Below, one piece after another: positions 1 through 10,535 of a stretch of 64,000 nucleotides of DNA. The position numbers were made by a program, and so were the translations under genes. The notes below the pieces were generated by a model that was not told where the DNA came from, ran no database searches, and worked only from the letters and a program-made list of their open reading frames with translations. Origin of the DNA: Paguma larvata (Eukaryota > Chordata > Mammalia > Carnivora > Viverridae); NCBI GenBank assembly GCA_030068075.1, contig CM057841.1, positions 41,767,030 to 41,831,029 on the forward strand. Reading direction: 5' to 3'. Within the stretch, counting starts at the first letter, position 1. Each line of letters begins with the position of its first letter.

Positions 1-589
1 GTATTTCATTAATTCCTGCATCAAATTTAGAGTGCAGGCTCTGTGCAGCACCCCAAGGGTTTCCCTCCGGGGGCTCCCAGTCAAGCAGAGAGCACCGCAA
101 GGTAGCAGGGGTGCAGTAAACAGGAGCTCAGGAGAGGAAGGCTTCAGCCGACCCTACCTGACATCCCAACATGCCGCAGAACTCTGCCGTCAACTCGGAG
201 CAGAGGCCCTACCAGTCTCGACTGCCCCTCCCAGTGGCTGTGACAGTGTTCCCCCCCGCCCAGGTGCCCAGTTTCTCCTCTAACCAAACTGTTTGGCTGT
301 CCTTCCCTGCACATACCGTTGTCTACCCTTCTCTGCACACGTCTGTCTGTCCTTCTCTGCTCCCACCTGTCTGTATGTCATTCTCTACACATGCCTGTCC
401 GTCTGGCATGCTGGCCTCCCTGCCGCGCCCGTCCCTCCTGCAGCTGTGTGGATGTCGGGCTGGCTGCGCACAGAGGGGTTGCCGCTCGGCCCTTCCCCCT
501 CCCGCGTGCCCCCATCACAGGGATGACTCGGGCCGCGGCCCAGAGCTGCTGAAGCCCCGAAGCCGCCACACAATGCTGCCGAGGCCAGG
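1..589. other. 5' flank of the CpG island, no gene seen
   Basis: No exon with splice signals or a recognisable protein is visible. From about 295 to 410 the DNA is pyrimidine-rich and made of imperfect copies of a CTCTGCACACGTCTGTCTGTC-like unit. Overlapping short reading frames here are by-products of that composition. Confidence 0.5.
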
Positions 590-599
590 GAGTCGCGCC

Positions 600-1094
600 T
601 CCTAGGGGGCCCGGGAAGCGGACGGCGGTGGCTGGGGCGGCGGCGCAGGGCCGACGGGCAAGCGGGCGGGGCTGCGGCAGGGCAGGGCTGGGACTGGGGC
701 TGAGAAGCCGCCGCCGCCGCCGCCTCCGCTGGGGATCGCGGGCAGCAGGTCCGCTCGGCCCGGCCCCGCCCCACCCGCCCCGCCCCTGCGCGACGAGCAG
801 GCCGAGGCGGAGCGGCGCGCCCCCCGCGACGCCCGAGCTCGAGCCCGAGCCCGAGCCCGAGCCCGAGCTCGAGCCCGAGCCAGAGCGCAGAGGCATCCGA
901 GCGGGAACCAGAGCAGGAGCAGGAGTGGGAGCGGGAGCTGGAGCCGGAGCCGAAGCCAGAGCCCGAGCCCGAGCCCGAGCCCAAGCCCGAACCCGAGCCG
1001 GAGCCGGAGCCGGAGCCAGAGCGGGAAACCGAGCTGGAGCCGAAGCTGGACTCGGCACTGCGGCGCGCGGAGCAGAGCGAGGCGGCTAAGCCGA
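600..1094 (+). other. BEAN1: Candidate 5' noncoding first exon of BEAN1
   Basis: A donor-like site (CCGA followed by GTAAGG at 1095-1100) closes the GC-rich tract. The next matching acceptor upstream of the BEAN1 start codon is at 10427-10428. The left end is a guess because the transcription start cannot be read from sequence. RNA-seq or CAGE could move or reject this exon. Confidence 0.3.
830..1023. repeat. GAGCCC hexanucleotide tract (GGGCTC on minus strand)
   Basis: Two blocks of near-perfect GAGCCC units, about 835-885 (roughly eight copies) and 955-1022 (roughly eleven, grading into GAGCCG), are separated by degenerate GAGCxx units. No frame of this unit contains a stop, which explains the long open frames on both strands. 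The minus strand reads GGGCTC repeatedly and could form G-quadruplexes. Confidence 0.85.
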
Positions 1095-2147
1095 GTAAGG
1101 GGCGTTGGGCCGGGGGCGGTGCTGGGGAGGGGTGGGTAGGGGGTCCTGGCCCCCTCCCCCTAGCTCTGTGGCGGCCCGGGCGCACGCACACAGCCGGGGC
1201 GCCCGGCGCGGAGCCTTGGCGCGCCGGGAGGGCGGACGGGCGGTCCGAAGACGAACCGCAGCGCGCTCCGTATGGGATCCCCGGACTCCCGCCCCCGGCC
1301 CGCGCGCCTCTGGCCGGGCCAAGGCTACCCCTTGAGCGCTCTCGATAGCCACGGGGAAGGGAGGGGGCGTCCACCTCGTGTGGGGGGCACAAGACAGCCT
1401 CCCTCGTCCCGCGCCCTCGGTTTCGGGACCCCTGAACAACCCACCCAAGAAGAGAAAACTAGGGACGCACTTTTGGACGGGGTGGAAGAGGGAAAGGGCT
1501 CCCGGCTTTGCGCAGTTTGAAGCTAGAACCCACCGCCATCCCTAAGCCAGGAAGTTTGACCCTCCGACGGGCGGGTCCCCCTGGCCAAGACCCCGCTTCG
1601 GTGCCTATCTCAGCACCAACGGTGGGACAGGGGGCGTCCCCGCCGCACCTTCTCTCTCTTTGGGGCAGACTTTCGCTTGCGCGGTAAATGGGACCCGAGG
1701 CTGAGTCTGAGGCGTCTGCTTTGGCTGGCTGCGCAGCGCGAAGCGCCACAGCCGCCTCTCCCCAGGAGCCCTCGGAAGCTGGGTAGTGCCCACCCCACCC
1801 CCGGCTGGCTCGCGCAGCCTTTCCTCCCCCCCTCCACTCCCCCCGCCATGGGCTCTGCGGTCTGGAGTCTGGCGCAGAAGACCCAGGACTGGCCAGTGTC
1901 AGCGGGGGTGGTCAAGCGGGGGTGGCAGGGAAGGCGAAGGTGTAAGTGACAGGTGTGAGAGGCAGGGGCTCCAGATTGATCCCTGGTCTAGGTCCACACA
2001 GCCCCATGGGCACCCGCCTTGAGGATGCCCCTCTAGACCCTCTCCTCAAACACCCTGACTTCACCTCCTGTGCCTCAGTTTCCTCCGCTGACAAGTAGGC
2101 AAGATTCTGTTGTGAGCAGAACGTTTAAGGGCTTTGGTACCATAGTA

Positions 2148-2325
2148 TGGCTTGACTGACTTCCTATGCCTAGCTACATGACCTTAAACATGACACTTAA
2201 CCTCTCTTGAGCCTTAGTTTCCCCATTTGAAACATGGGGAATGCGTGTTGAAAGGATTAAATGAGATGACGCTTGTTGGGGGGGGGCGGCTATCATGGTG
2301 CTTGGCACACAGCCAGGACTCAAAT
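2148..2325 (+). repeat. MIR SINE remnant
   Basis: Carries the MIR signature order: TACATGACCTTAAACATGAC, then a CTCTTGAGCCTTAGTTTCCC block, then AAAGGATTAAATGAGATGA and GTGCTTGGCACACAG. It is interrupted by a nine-G run near 2279. Confidence 0.75.
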
Positions 2326-2606
2326 CGGGTTGGCTACAGGTGTCATTTTATGAAGTGTCCAGCACCAGTAGATGCTGAAAGCAAAGTGAATTCCCCTGAG
2401 ATGGCGAGGGCTAGACCCCCAACAAGACCCCTTGGAGGAGGCCTTTGAATCCCCTCCAAGGCCTTGTTGACATCTAATTGTGATGCAAAACTAGGGGCCT
2501 GCCCTTTCTCAGACATTCCCTCCTCCCCAAGGCTTTCTACTGCCTGGCCCGGCTTTCTCCTCCCTACACCATATCCACAGGATGGAAAAGACTGTATCTG
2601 ACGGGC

Positions 2607-2628
2607 TTTTTTTTTTTTTTTTTTTTTT
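2607..2628. repeat. Poly-T tract
   Basis: An uninterrupted run of about 22 T in a unique-looking context. No SINE body is attached on either side. Confidence 0.9.
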
Positions 2629-3489
2629 GCCCTTGGCCGATGTCTGCTGCCCTGATGGAGGGCTTCTCACGCATCTCTCACAGTGCGTGCAAGGGATTCT
2701 GCGTACCTCTCTCTGCGGTTTGGGAGGGGGTGGGGCGGGGAGGATTGTTTTCCCTGAGGAGCCATCAGGCTGTCAGGTGGCATGGATGTTCCAGTAGTGA
2801 TGGGTCAGATAGGCAGCAGAAAGCAGCAGGGGGAGCAGCCGCCAGGACAAGGCAGGAGGCCTGAAGGGTCCCAACCCTGTTTCCATGCTGACCATCCAGC
2901 CCACTGAGCCAGGAGGCACCGGAAATGATGAACCTTGGGGAGAAAATGGAGCCAGTGGCTGACCAAGAGGTTAGAACTTCAGAGATGGAAGGTCCCCAGG
3001 AAGAGATCTGCCTATGTGTGCAGCTGGGGCCTCAGGTTCAGAGCAGAGCAGGCGAGCCCCAGGATCCAGGGGAGGATGCTGGGATCTTTCAGGTGGCAGG
3101 AAGGGGGTAGGTGCCAGGAGCACTGAGAAGAAAACAAAGGTCCAGCTTGTGGACATCCATGCTTGTCCTGACCACCTGTGGCGCAGCTGCCCAGAACAGG
3201 GCAGGGGAGGGCGAGTCTGTCCACAGGTTGCCTGATGGAGACTTGGTAAGACAGGCAGAATGGGCTGCCTCCTCGGGGCTCCTATACAGAAACCTCCCTG
3301 CTCCTCTTCTTCCTCTGTACCCCACCCCCATTCGCCCACTTGGGTGTCACAAGCCTGCATCTTCCATAATTCTCACTCCTCTTCTTCCCAAAAGACTGAA
3401 TCAGGAACTCATTAGGAGGTGAGTGTCTCCTGGTCCACATAAATTTTTGGAACACAGCCCATAGGGAATGGGATGGGGATATAGGCATT

Positions 3490-3541
3490 ACCTTAAGTCT
3501 TTGGGTATAAACAGACATATTCTGGCCTATTACCTGAAGCC
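3490..3541 (+). repeat. Copy 1 of a 52-bp direct duplication
   Basis: The segment beginning ACCTTAAGTCTTTGGG and ending TTACCTGAAGCC recurs at 5712-5763 with a single mismatch. The match stops abruptly on both sides. The source is not recognised. Confidence 0.85.
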
Positions 3542-3879
3542 TTTGCCCTGGAAGTGCTCAGAGCACAGGGTAAGGGGTGGGAAGGTCTAAATCTGCTCTC
3601 AGCCTCCTAAAAGTAGAAACTGAGGCCAGGAGGGCCTCTGGAGCCCCTTGGCAAGTGAGCACAAAATGGAGCTGTGGCTGAGAACATGGCTACTTGGAGC
3701 CAAGTGCCTAGGTTTAGAGCATAGGATTCTGGGCAGAAGACTGACCTTTCAGAGCCTCAATTTCCTTTTGGAAGTGGGAACAAATAGAACACACCTCCCA
3801 TTACATTTGTGAGGACCGAAGAAGTAACCTACAGGAAACACCTGGCCATGTCAAATGGCCCCTTCCCAGGGGCCTCGCT

Positions 3880-4062
3880 GCATCTGCATTATGAACATGT
3901 ACTGAACATACACTGTGTTCCATGCATAAGCACTTCTCTCTGGATTCTGACAACAGTCCTCGGGTTTAGGTACTGAAATTGTCCCCATTTTATAGATGAG
4001 AACACTGAGGCTGGGAAAGGTGAAGGCTATCTAATGTTGCTAGGTACAGAATACTTAAAACA
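3880..4062 (-). repeat. MIR SINE remnant, reverse orientation
   Basis: Contains CCCCATTTTATAGATGAGAA followed by ACTGAGGCTGGGAAAGGT, the reverse complement of the MIR CTCAGTTTCCTCATCTGTAA core, preceded by a TGAACATACACTGTGTTCCA-type tail. Confidence 0.65.
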
Positions 4063-4329
4063 TCCCTATGACTCATCATAATTTTATGAGTTTATAAAAT
4101 TAATAATTAGCACGTTATATCTTAGACAATGTGTAATTAGTTATTGGAATGCTTCCTCCAGGGATATCTTCAATCATTTTATACCTCTATGTCAACTATC
4201 CAGGAGCCAGAGAATATTTAGAGACACCTTCATATTTTATATTCAGTTATCAAACTGATTTAAAAGAGCAACTCCCCTCCCCCCAGTTTATTCTCTATCC
4301 CTCTTCTCTCCATTTTTTCCCAGAGCACT

Positions 4330-4485
4330 CTCACCTCTAACACCTCTATATCATATTCATTTGCTTATTGTCTACTCTCATCAATATAAATACCCCAAAG
4401 GCAGGGACTTTTAACCATTTTGTTCATGATGATATCTCCTATACTTAGAGCCTAGAATAGTACCCACCACTTAGTATGCTTTGCA
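4330..4485 (+). repeat. L2 LINE 3'-end fragment
   Basis: Shows the L2 tail wording: AAAGGCAGGGACTTTTAACC, then a stretch resembling 'cctagcacagtgcctggcac' reduced to CTTAGAGCCTAGAATAGTAC. AT-rich flanks suggest further old repeat that I cannot classify. Confidence 0.45.
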
Positions 4486-4849
4486 AATTATAAAGTGTTT
4501 TACAAACATAAGGTCTATAATTATTTTTGCCAAGTGTATAGCTTGCCTGAAAATAAAGCATTAAGGTTCGTGGCAGAAACCATTCCCTCAAAAATTTGGC
4601 AAATAGGACTTGCTCAAGCGCCAGGGAAATTTTGATGAGGGTTAAAAACAATGGAAATTATTTACCTCACATTTTAATAAAGCTCCTTATCAGTAAGTTC
4701 AAAGACAAATTATTTTTTTAATATTTACAATAACCAATGGCATGGTCAAAGGCAATTAAGTTAGCTTTAAAATTTTTCAATTAATTAACTATCACTGGCT
4801 TATTCACTTAATTACTCTTTGTTAACATGAAAGGTTTTTTCAAATCTTC

Positions 4850-5290
4850 ATTTTAATGATTTTTCAGATTATAAAATACATATTCATCATAGAAAATTTG
4901 GAAAATCATAAAAAACACAAAACACAAAAATCCTCCTTAATCCCACCACTGCCCAGAAAGCCCAATGACTGTGAATATTTGCATCTATTTCCTTTCAACA
5001 TTTTTCTTTGTATGAATATTTTCACTAGGTTTTTTTTCCTATACAAAATAAGGATCATGTTGTATGCAGAGTTCTATAACCTGCTTTTTTGTACATAACC
5101 TGGGGTATTTTTCCTTCTTAATATTATACTGAAAGTCTTTACCTATGTTGTGAAAATATCTTTAAAAATATTATTTCACGGCCATATATTATTCCATTAC
5201 AATTTGCTCAGACTGTCCTCTTATCGGACAGTGGGGTTGTCTCCCATGTTTCACTGCCATAAATAATGCTTTGTTGTACCCTCTGTGTGG
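4850..5290. repeat. Old LINE fragment (probably L1M type)
   Basis: Begins TATAAAATACATATTCATCA, continues GAAAATTTGGAAAATCATAA, and ends CATAAATAATGCTTTGTTGT. This wording recurs across mammalian genomes in old L1-class 3' fragments; a related shorter piece lies at 32000-32160. Subfamily and strand are not resolved. Confidence 0.5.
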
Positions 5291-5711
5291 TATTTCCTGA
5301 GCCTTAAATCAGGCTTCTCTACCCACTTGGTCAGACCTATTTGCCAGTTTGTAGATGGACTGGTTTATGCAGGTAGACAGTAAATCAACCCTTAGAGGTT
5401 AGACCTTGGTGGCAGTGAGGAAGGAGGTAGCAGCTGATTCTACAGAAGGCTACTTGCCAAGTAATGCTCTTCTCCATTGGGAAAGACACCAGCTGGGTCC
5501 CAGCCTCACATAAAGACGTTCCTGCAGAGGAGGAAGGTTTTCTGCCACCTGGGGACCCCTCCCTCTGCAGCCCCAGAAATTAGCCCCCTGCCTGGTAAGG
5601 CAGATGCAGCCCTTTTAAGATTAGTGTGTCTCACTTAAGTCCAGAATCTCTGACTTTGTTCTGGCTCTGGGTAATCACATGCACACCCACAGGTCCACAG
5701 AACCCCTGTGA

Positions 5712-5763
5712 ACCTTAAGTCTTTGGGAATAAACAGACATATTCTGGCCTATTACCTGAAGCC
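5712..5763 (+). repeat. Copy 2 of the 52-bp direct duplication
   Basis: Matches 3490-3541 except for one base (GGGAATAAAC here, GGGTATAAAC there). It lies about 2.2 kb downstream in the same orientation. Confidence 0.85.
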
Positions 5764-5789
5764 ATATACTGCCCTTCTGCAGCCACTAT

Positions 5790-6180
5790 ATCTAAGCGTT
5801 CCGTCTCCACGTACACACTGCCTCTGTCCCTTCCGTTACTGTTATCTAACCCCACCATTATGTGTGTGTCTCCTCCACTAGCAGGAAGCTTGGTGAGGAC
5901 AGGCAGTCAGTGTTTGCTTCACTTCTCTATCCTCAGCACCCAAAACCTGGGTCACAAGGGACTTTCAATAAATACTCTCAAACCAAAGGACGCAGCCTCT
6001 CACTTTACTCCATTTACCATCGCCTTCATTTAAGCCCATCATCTCCTGCCACAGCTTCCCTGCTTCCCTGTCACCCCACCTCCCACCCCTGGTTCCTCTC
6101 TCTTCACTGAGCCCAGGGAGACCTTCCTAAAAGGTGACCGTGTCGTTCCCCTGCCTAAAATCTTCCAAAGGGCAGTCTTG
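5790..6180 (+). repeat. L2 LINE fragments
   Basis: A 3'-end piece (about 5790-5985: CTCCACTAGCAGGAAGCTTG, then CTATCCTCAGCACCCAAAAC, then TTTCAATAAATACTCTCAAA) is followed by an upstream-type L2 piece (about 6000-6180) with AGACCTTCCTAAAAGGTGAC and CCCCTGCCTAAAATCTTCCA. Order and completeness are uncertain. Confidence 0.5.
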
Positions 6181-6279
6181 GGGCCGGGAGCTCATTATCT
6201 CACTCAACCCCCTTCGTTTCTCTGAATCTCAGTGTTGACATCTGCAAAATGGGGGGTTTGTTTTGAGATCCCCTGGGCT

Positions 6280-6770
6280 GACGACACGTGACTGCGGTAG
6301 AGCCGGTGCCGCATCGGCGTCACGGCGTCACGTGGCCTCTTCCACAGGCCAGCCCACTCCTGCGGCCCCTCGCTGTCCGCGGTCTACCGCGGTGCCGCAG
6401 AACCCTCCCGGGTCCGACTGCCGCGCATGCGCCGTGCCGCCCCTGCACACTGCGCCAGCCGGCTCCGCCAGCCAGGCTCTGCCCGCCAGGGGCGCGGCGC
6501 CGCCCCCCCCCCCAACCACATACGCATTTGCCCAGGTCTGAGTGTCGCAGTGGGCCCCAGACGAGGTATTCTGGGAGCGGGGACGTGAGGCGGAATGGGA
6601 GTGACGTGGACTTGCCGCACACCATTAAGCCACTTCAGAGCCTGGAGTGCCGCCGCCGCCCGCCCTCCGATTTCTAGCCAGACAATACAGTCGCAGATGA
6701 GTCACAGGCGGGAACGCGCCTCGCCTCGGATGCTGGGCTCCGAGACAGGCGGGCAGGGGGGAGACGTGAC
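6280..6770. promoter_or_regulatory. Second CpG-rich block, possible alternative promoter or enhancer
   Basis: GC content and CG dinucleotides rise abruptly after an L2/MIR-like stretch and fall again near 6780. It contains two CACGTG E-boxes (6285-6290, 6329-6334), a TGACGT CRE half-site (6602-6607) and a TGAGTCA AP-1 site (6698-6704). There is no TATA box. It could start a shorter BEAN1 transcript, a divergent antisense RNA, or act as an unmethylated regulatory island. Confidence 0.5.
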
Positions 6771-7549
6771 CCGAGAGTGGGTCCTAGCCCAACCCCCAAT
6801 CCTGCAGTCCCTGCTCCGGAACACCTCGCCCAGCAAAGCACAATCTCAGCCCATCCGTGACGGACCTGGCCATCCGCTACCCCCATCACTGTGTCCTCAC
6901 GGCAGCTCTGGTCACATGTGGGGAGAGCGGGGTGGGCACTTGCGCACATAGATACCTGACATCCAATTCCTTTGTCTTGATAACCCAACCAAAGCTCCAC
7001 CCAAGCAGAGGGTCTGATGCCACCATGAAATGGTTTTCCTGTAGGTCCTCATGTTGAAATCCACAAGTGGGGGAGGGAAGGGGGAAACAGTAAGGTTGAG
7101 ATTGCTGTTTTAGGACCCAAAAAGCCCTCCTTTTGTTTTCCGAGGGTTTTGTGGGACACACTCTAGGTGCTTGGTAAATATTTGAATAAACTGATGCAAG
7201 CCAGGAATGCTGGGAGAATGCAGCAAGAAGACGTATATGAAGTGCCGATTGAGTTACATGATGCAAGGAATGGTACCCTAGCTAACGTCAGCATCATTGT
7301 CACCCACGATGTCGGGGAGCATCTCAGTTCCTTACATGGGCGTCCTTTTCCTCAGGAAGTTGAACATCATTAAAAGGCAGCGTCAACACTGCAGTCCTAT
7401 GCTGACATCAGGCCAAGGTGGATTTGTTCTAGAATCCACATATGTTTGAATGTCCCCTCAGTGCCCAGCCCTGAGTGAGTTCTCACAGGCCACACTGGCC
7501 CTCCATACCCACAAGAAGCCAACAATCTAGAACAAGTTAGAACCAAAGT

Positions 7550-7800
7550 CATCCTGGAAAGATGTTCAGGTGCTATGGAGGCATAGCCAGAATGGCTATT
7601 CTGTCTCCAGCCGTCAAAGAGGACTTCACTGAAGAGGTTTCTTCAGCTGTGTGATGACAGCTAAATGGTAGTTGGCCAGGTGGAGAGGAAAGGAATGGCA
7701 TGCCAGGGAAAGAGAATAGCCTGGAAGTATGAAAGACCCAGTGTGTCCAAGAGCCTGGCTAGCAGAGCATCAAGGGTATCAGATCTCAGCAGGGTGTCCC
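7550..7800. repeat. Ancient interspersed repeat, family unresolved
   Basis: Includes GAGGACTTCACTGAAGAGGT and a GAATGGCATGCCAGGGAAAG stretch that echo a widespread old mammalian repeat of the form 'gaaggcttcctggaggaggtgac'. A second, better-preserved copy lies at 57880-58450. Confidence 0.35.
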
Positions 7801-7867
7801 TGATGTAGCTGAGGAGCACTGGGGGACAGATCCCTCCCACACAGCTCTCGCACCATCTCTTCTCTGT

Positions 7868-7995
7868 GACGTTGGGTGGGTCAAGTCACTGAGCCTCAGT
7901 TTTCTCATCTGCAAAATGAAAACAATATTACCTATCTCAGGAAACACTGCAATAATGTTGGTGACCTCATCTGGTACATGCAGGTGTTTGGTGAA
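7868..7995 (+). repeat. MIR SINE remnant
   Basis: GGTCAAGTCACTGAGCCTCA, GTTTTCTCATCTGCAAAATG and ATATTACCTATCTCAGGAAA follow the MIR core order. Confidence 0.75.
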
Positions 7996-9805
7996 CGTGG
8001 GTCACACCTGAAAAGCTGGAGAGCCCAGAAGGCTTCCATATACACAAATGTCTACCTGACCCAGCCCCTGGCCAGCCTCCTGAGCCATCTGGAACTTACA
8101 CATTGGCCACCAAACATCCAAACTGACCACAATAGATGCAATGCGAGGGTTCTTGGCCCCTGCCATAGGCGGCCCATCTCCCACCTCCCTCACATCCCAT
8201 GCTGCCTCAACCTTCACTGCAGAGTCACAGGGCCCAGCAGGAGGAAAGAGGGAGTACAGGGGGGCTCCAGGAGAAGCAAGACCTTGGAGACAACCTCTTG
8301 GAGTTTAGAGGGTGGTCAGCACCCTCCACAGGATCAGGAGCCACCACAGTGGCCCTAAAGGAAGTGTCCATGCAGTACATTTTTATTAAGCAGTCACATT
8401 CGCTGGAAAGGTAAGCAGAGCCCCAGGGCTGTGGAGGTGGTGGTAGAAGCCAGGTCATTTTCCTAAGGACACTGAGGATTTAGGGAAGGGTTTTCGGCAA
8501 AAGAGTGCCCTGATCCACTGTGCCTTTAAGAAAGAACTCTCTGGAAGCAGTATGAGAGATGACCTGTCAGCCTGCTTAAGTCTCCCTCCAGACACACGCG
8601 TGGCCACAGTGCACACGGGCACACCCACAGATGTGAACACAGATAGATACATGTACACACATGTATTTTTAGAAAGTATAGATCCCAGGCCCTGAGATAC
8701 TTCATGGCTTTTCTGGTGTGAAACCACCGTTCCCCAAGCAGGCTGCCATACCAGAGAGACTTCTCTACCAGGGCTAGGGAGGTCACATCCTACCCTCCCG
8801 CCCCTCCTCTAACAAAACCCTTGTTAGTTTCTGTGGGGATGGGGAGTACGCATCAGGCCACCCTGGGTTCACACCCAGAAGTCCGAGCTGGAAGGAAGCA
8901 TCTGGAGAGAGGGATTCCAGGGTCAACGGCAGCAATGGCTCCCTCCCCCTGACCCCCTCAGACAACAGAATGAACAAGACGTACATACCCTTCATCCTCA
9001 AAGCCAGTGAAGTGCCCTACCCTGCGTCCCCCTGATGCTGCTGCAGCTCAGACAGGTTAGGTACTGTGCCTAAAGTCACACTCCAGGAAGTGGCAACGTT
9101 GATACCAGCACTCGGGAATTGGACTTCTGAGCTCAGGCTCTTCAAAGATGGGTCTTGGATTCATCTATTAAACAGAAAAAGTGTTCTTAATCAGTGCAGT
9201 GTGGCCAATGGTCTCCATCAAAACATAAGACCCATCGGGAGGAAAAACTATATAATAAAAAGGAAATAAGGGTGGGAACCTCGGGACCGGAGTCTTAGAC
9301 AAAAGTTCTGTGCACAGTGTCACCCCCAGGATCGGGAAGGTTGACTGCCCCCTGGGACCTGGAGGGGCCAGGCTCTTTTCCTATTGGCTCCCGGCTGTAA
9401 GCTGTCCCCCGCAGAAGCCAACAACTCCACATCCACGATTCCTGCTCAGCAACCCCCAAAGGTGCAGTTTGGTTTCTGCAAGTCTAGTGACCACACTCCC
9501 TACAAAATAACCCCATCTCCCTGCTGTTCAAACAGCCTCGTATCACTTGGAGCTCAGGAGAGACAGAGCCAGTTCAGATCTTTAGCAACATGGGAAGCCG
9601 GGTTACTTTTTGAAAATGTTTCCTCTTTCGCACATGGGTGTTGGAGTGACCCGGTGCTCCCTTGCTGCACAGACATTCAGGTATCAGACAAAGTTCACGG
9701 AGGGAGAGAGGCAGGAAGATTGGGGAAGAGACACTTTCATTCTCTTGGCCTTTATTAGGTGCCTTCTAATGATATGCTCACCGACAATGGAGCCTTTGGG
9801 GTAAA

Positions 9806-9965
9806 AAAGACCTGGGCTCTAGTCTCAGCCTGTAATTAGAAGTTGTGTGACCTTGGACAAGCTACACAGCCTCTCTGAGCTTCAACTTCCTTATTTATAA
9901 AATGAGAATGAAAAGAGCATCATCCCCTTAAAGGTGGTGGGATAATAGTAATATAATAAGGTTTC
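9806..9965 (+). repeat. MIR SINE remnant
   Basis: Reads GACCTGGGCTCTAGTCTCAG, then TTGTGTGACCTTGGACAAGC, then CTTATTTATAAAATGAGAAT, the standard MIR order with moderate decay. Confidence 0.8.
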
Positions 9966-10428
9966 AGTTAGGCAACTCTGAACACACTTCGAAAGCCAGC
10001 TCTGGGACCTTGAACTGGCTCTTCACCCTTTCCAGGTCTGTTCCCCTTCTGTGATATGAGGACATGGGGTTGGTCTTTAAGGGTCCTTCCAGTTATAAAA
10101 TGCCCAGATTGCCATGATCTGTTGCAGTTGTCCCAGGCAGGTTCATGAGATAGGATCTGTCATTCCTGTTCAAGGGTCCACGCAGAGGAGATATTCCCCC
10201 CTCCACCCACCACTGAGACCCCAGCATGCCTTTGCCCCACCCCTGCCCCAGAACCCCCACACTGTGCCACCCAGAGCTCCCCCAGACCCTCACCCAGACT
10301 GGGCACATACTGTCAAAGTCACCACCCTTTCCCCTAGGTTAACAGCCCAGGGACCTGAGTACCAAGCTTGCAGGATCTGTGGGTACTGTGTGGACGCCCC
10401 CATCACATGTCTGTTTGTGTCTCTGCAG

Positions 10429-10535
10429 GTGAGCAGAGGATCCTTTTCTCCGAGAAGTTGGAACCGTACAAGTGGGCAGGCTGGCTCCGCTATTTTGCTC
10501 CAAGGATTACATGTCCTTCAAACGCCCCTGCCCCT
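10429..10535 (+). CDS. BEAN1: BEAN1 start-codon exon
   Basis: The acceptor (TCTCTGCAG ending at 10428) and donor (GTAAGT at 10536) define a 107-bp exon. The ATG is at 10511, and 25 coding bases encode MSFKRPCP plus one base of the next codon. An in-frame TGA at 10430-10432 near the exon start makes this ATG the first usable one. Its Kozak context is weak (T at -3, T at +4). Only 10511-10535 is coding; 10429-10510 is 5'UTR. Confidence 0.85.

Larger units (their letters stand above)
590..1400. promoter_or_regulatory. CpG island, probable BEAN1 promoter
   Basis: Very GC-rich and dense in CG dinucleotides, in sharp contrast to the CpG-poor sequence on both sides. There are GGGCGG/CCGCCC boxes and no obvious TATA box. 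It is the first CpG island 5' of the recognised BEAN1 coding exons on the same strand, so it is the natural promoter candidate. Assignment to BEAN1 is inference; the divergent direction could also be used. Confidence 0.65.
1095..10428 (+). other. BEAN1: Presumed BEAN1 intron 1
   Basis: Sequence between the candidate noncoding exon and the ATG-containing exon. It holds MIR, L2 and L1-type remnants, an imperfect direct duplication (3490-3541 and 5712-5763) and a second CpG-rich block at 6280-6770. No convincing coding exon was found. If BEAN1 actually starts elsewhere, this is simply 5' flank. Confidence 0.4.

Noticed and set aside
628..1089. Plus-strand frame of 153 codons with Glu-Pro repeats
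   Set aside because: Same hexamer artefact read on the other strand. Low complexity, and it starts in a CpG island without family similarity.
378..1392. Overlapping long minus-strand open frames (226 and 335 codons) rich in Gly-Ser or Ala-Pro
   Set aside because: They run through the GAGCCC hexamer arrays, which have no stop in any frame. No domain is present, and the region is promoter-like.
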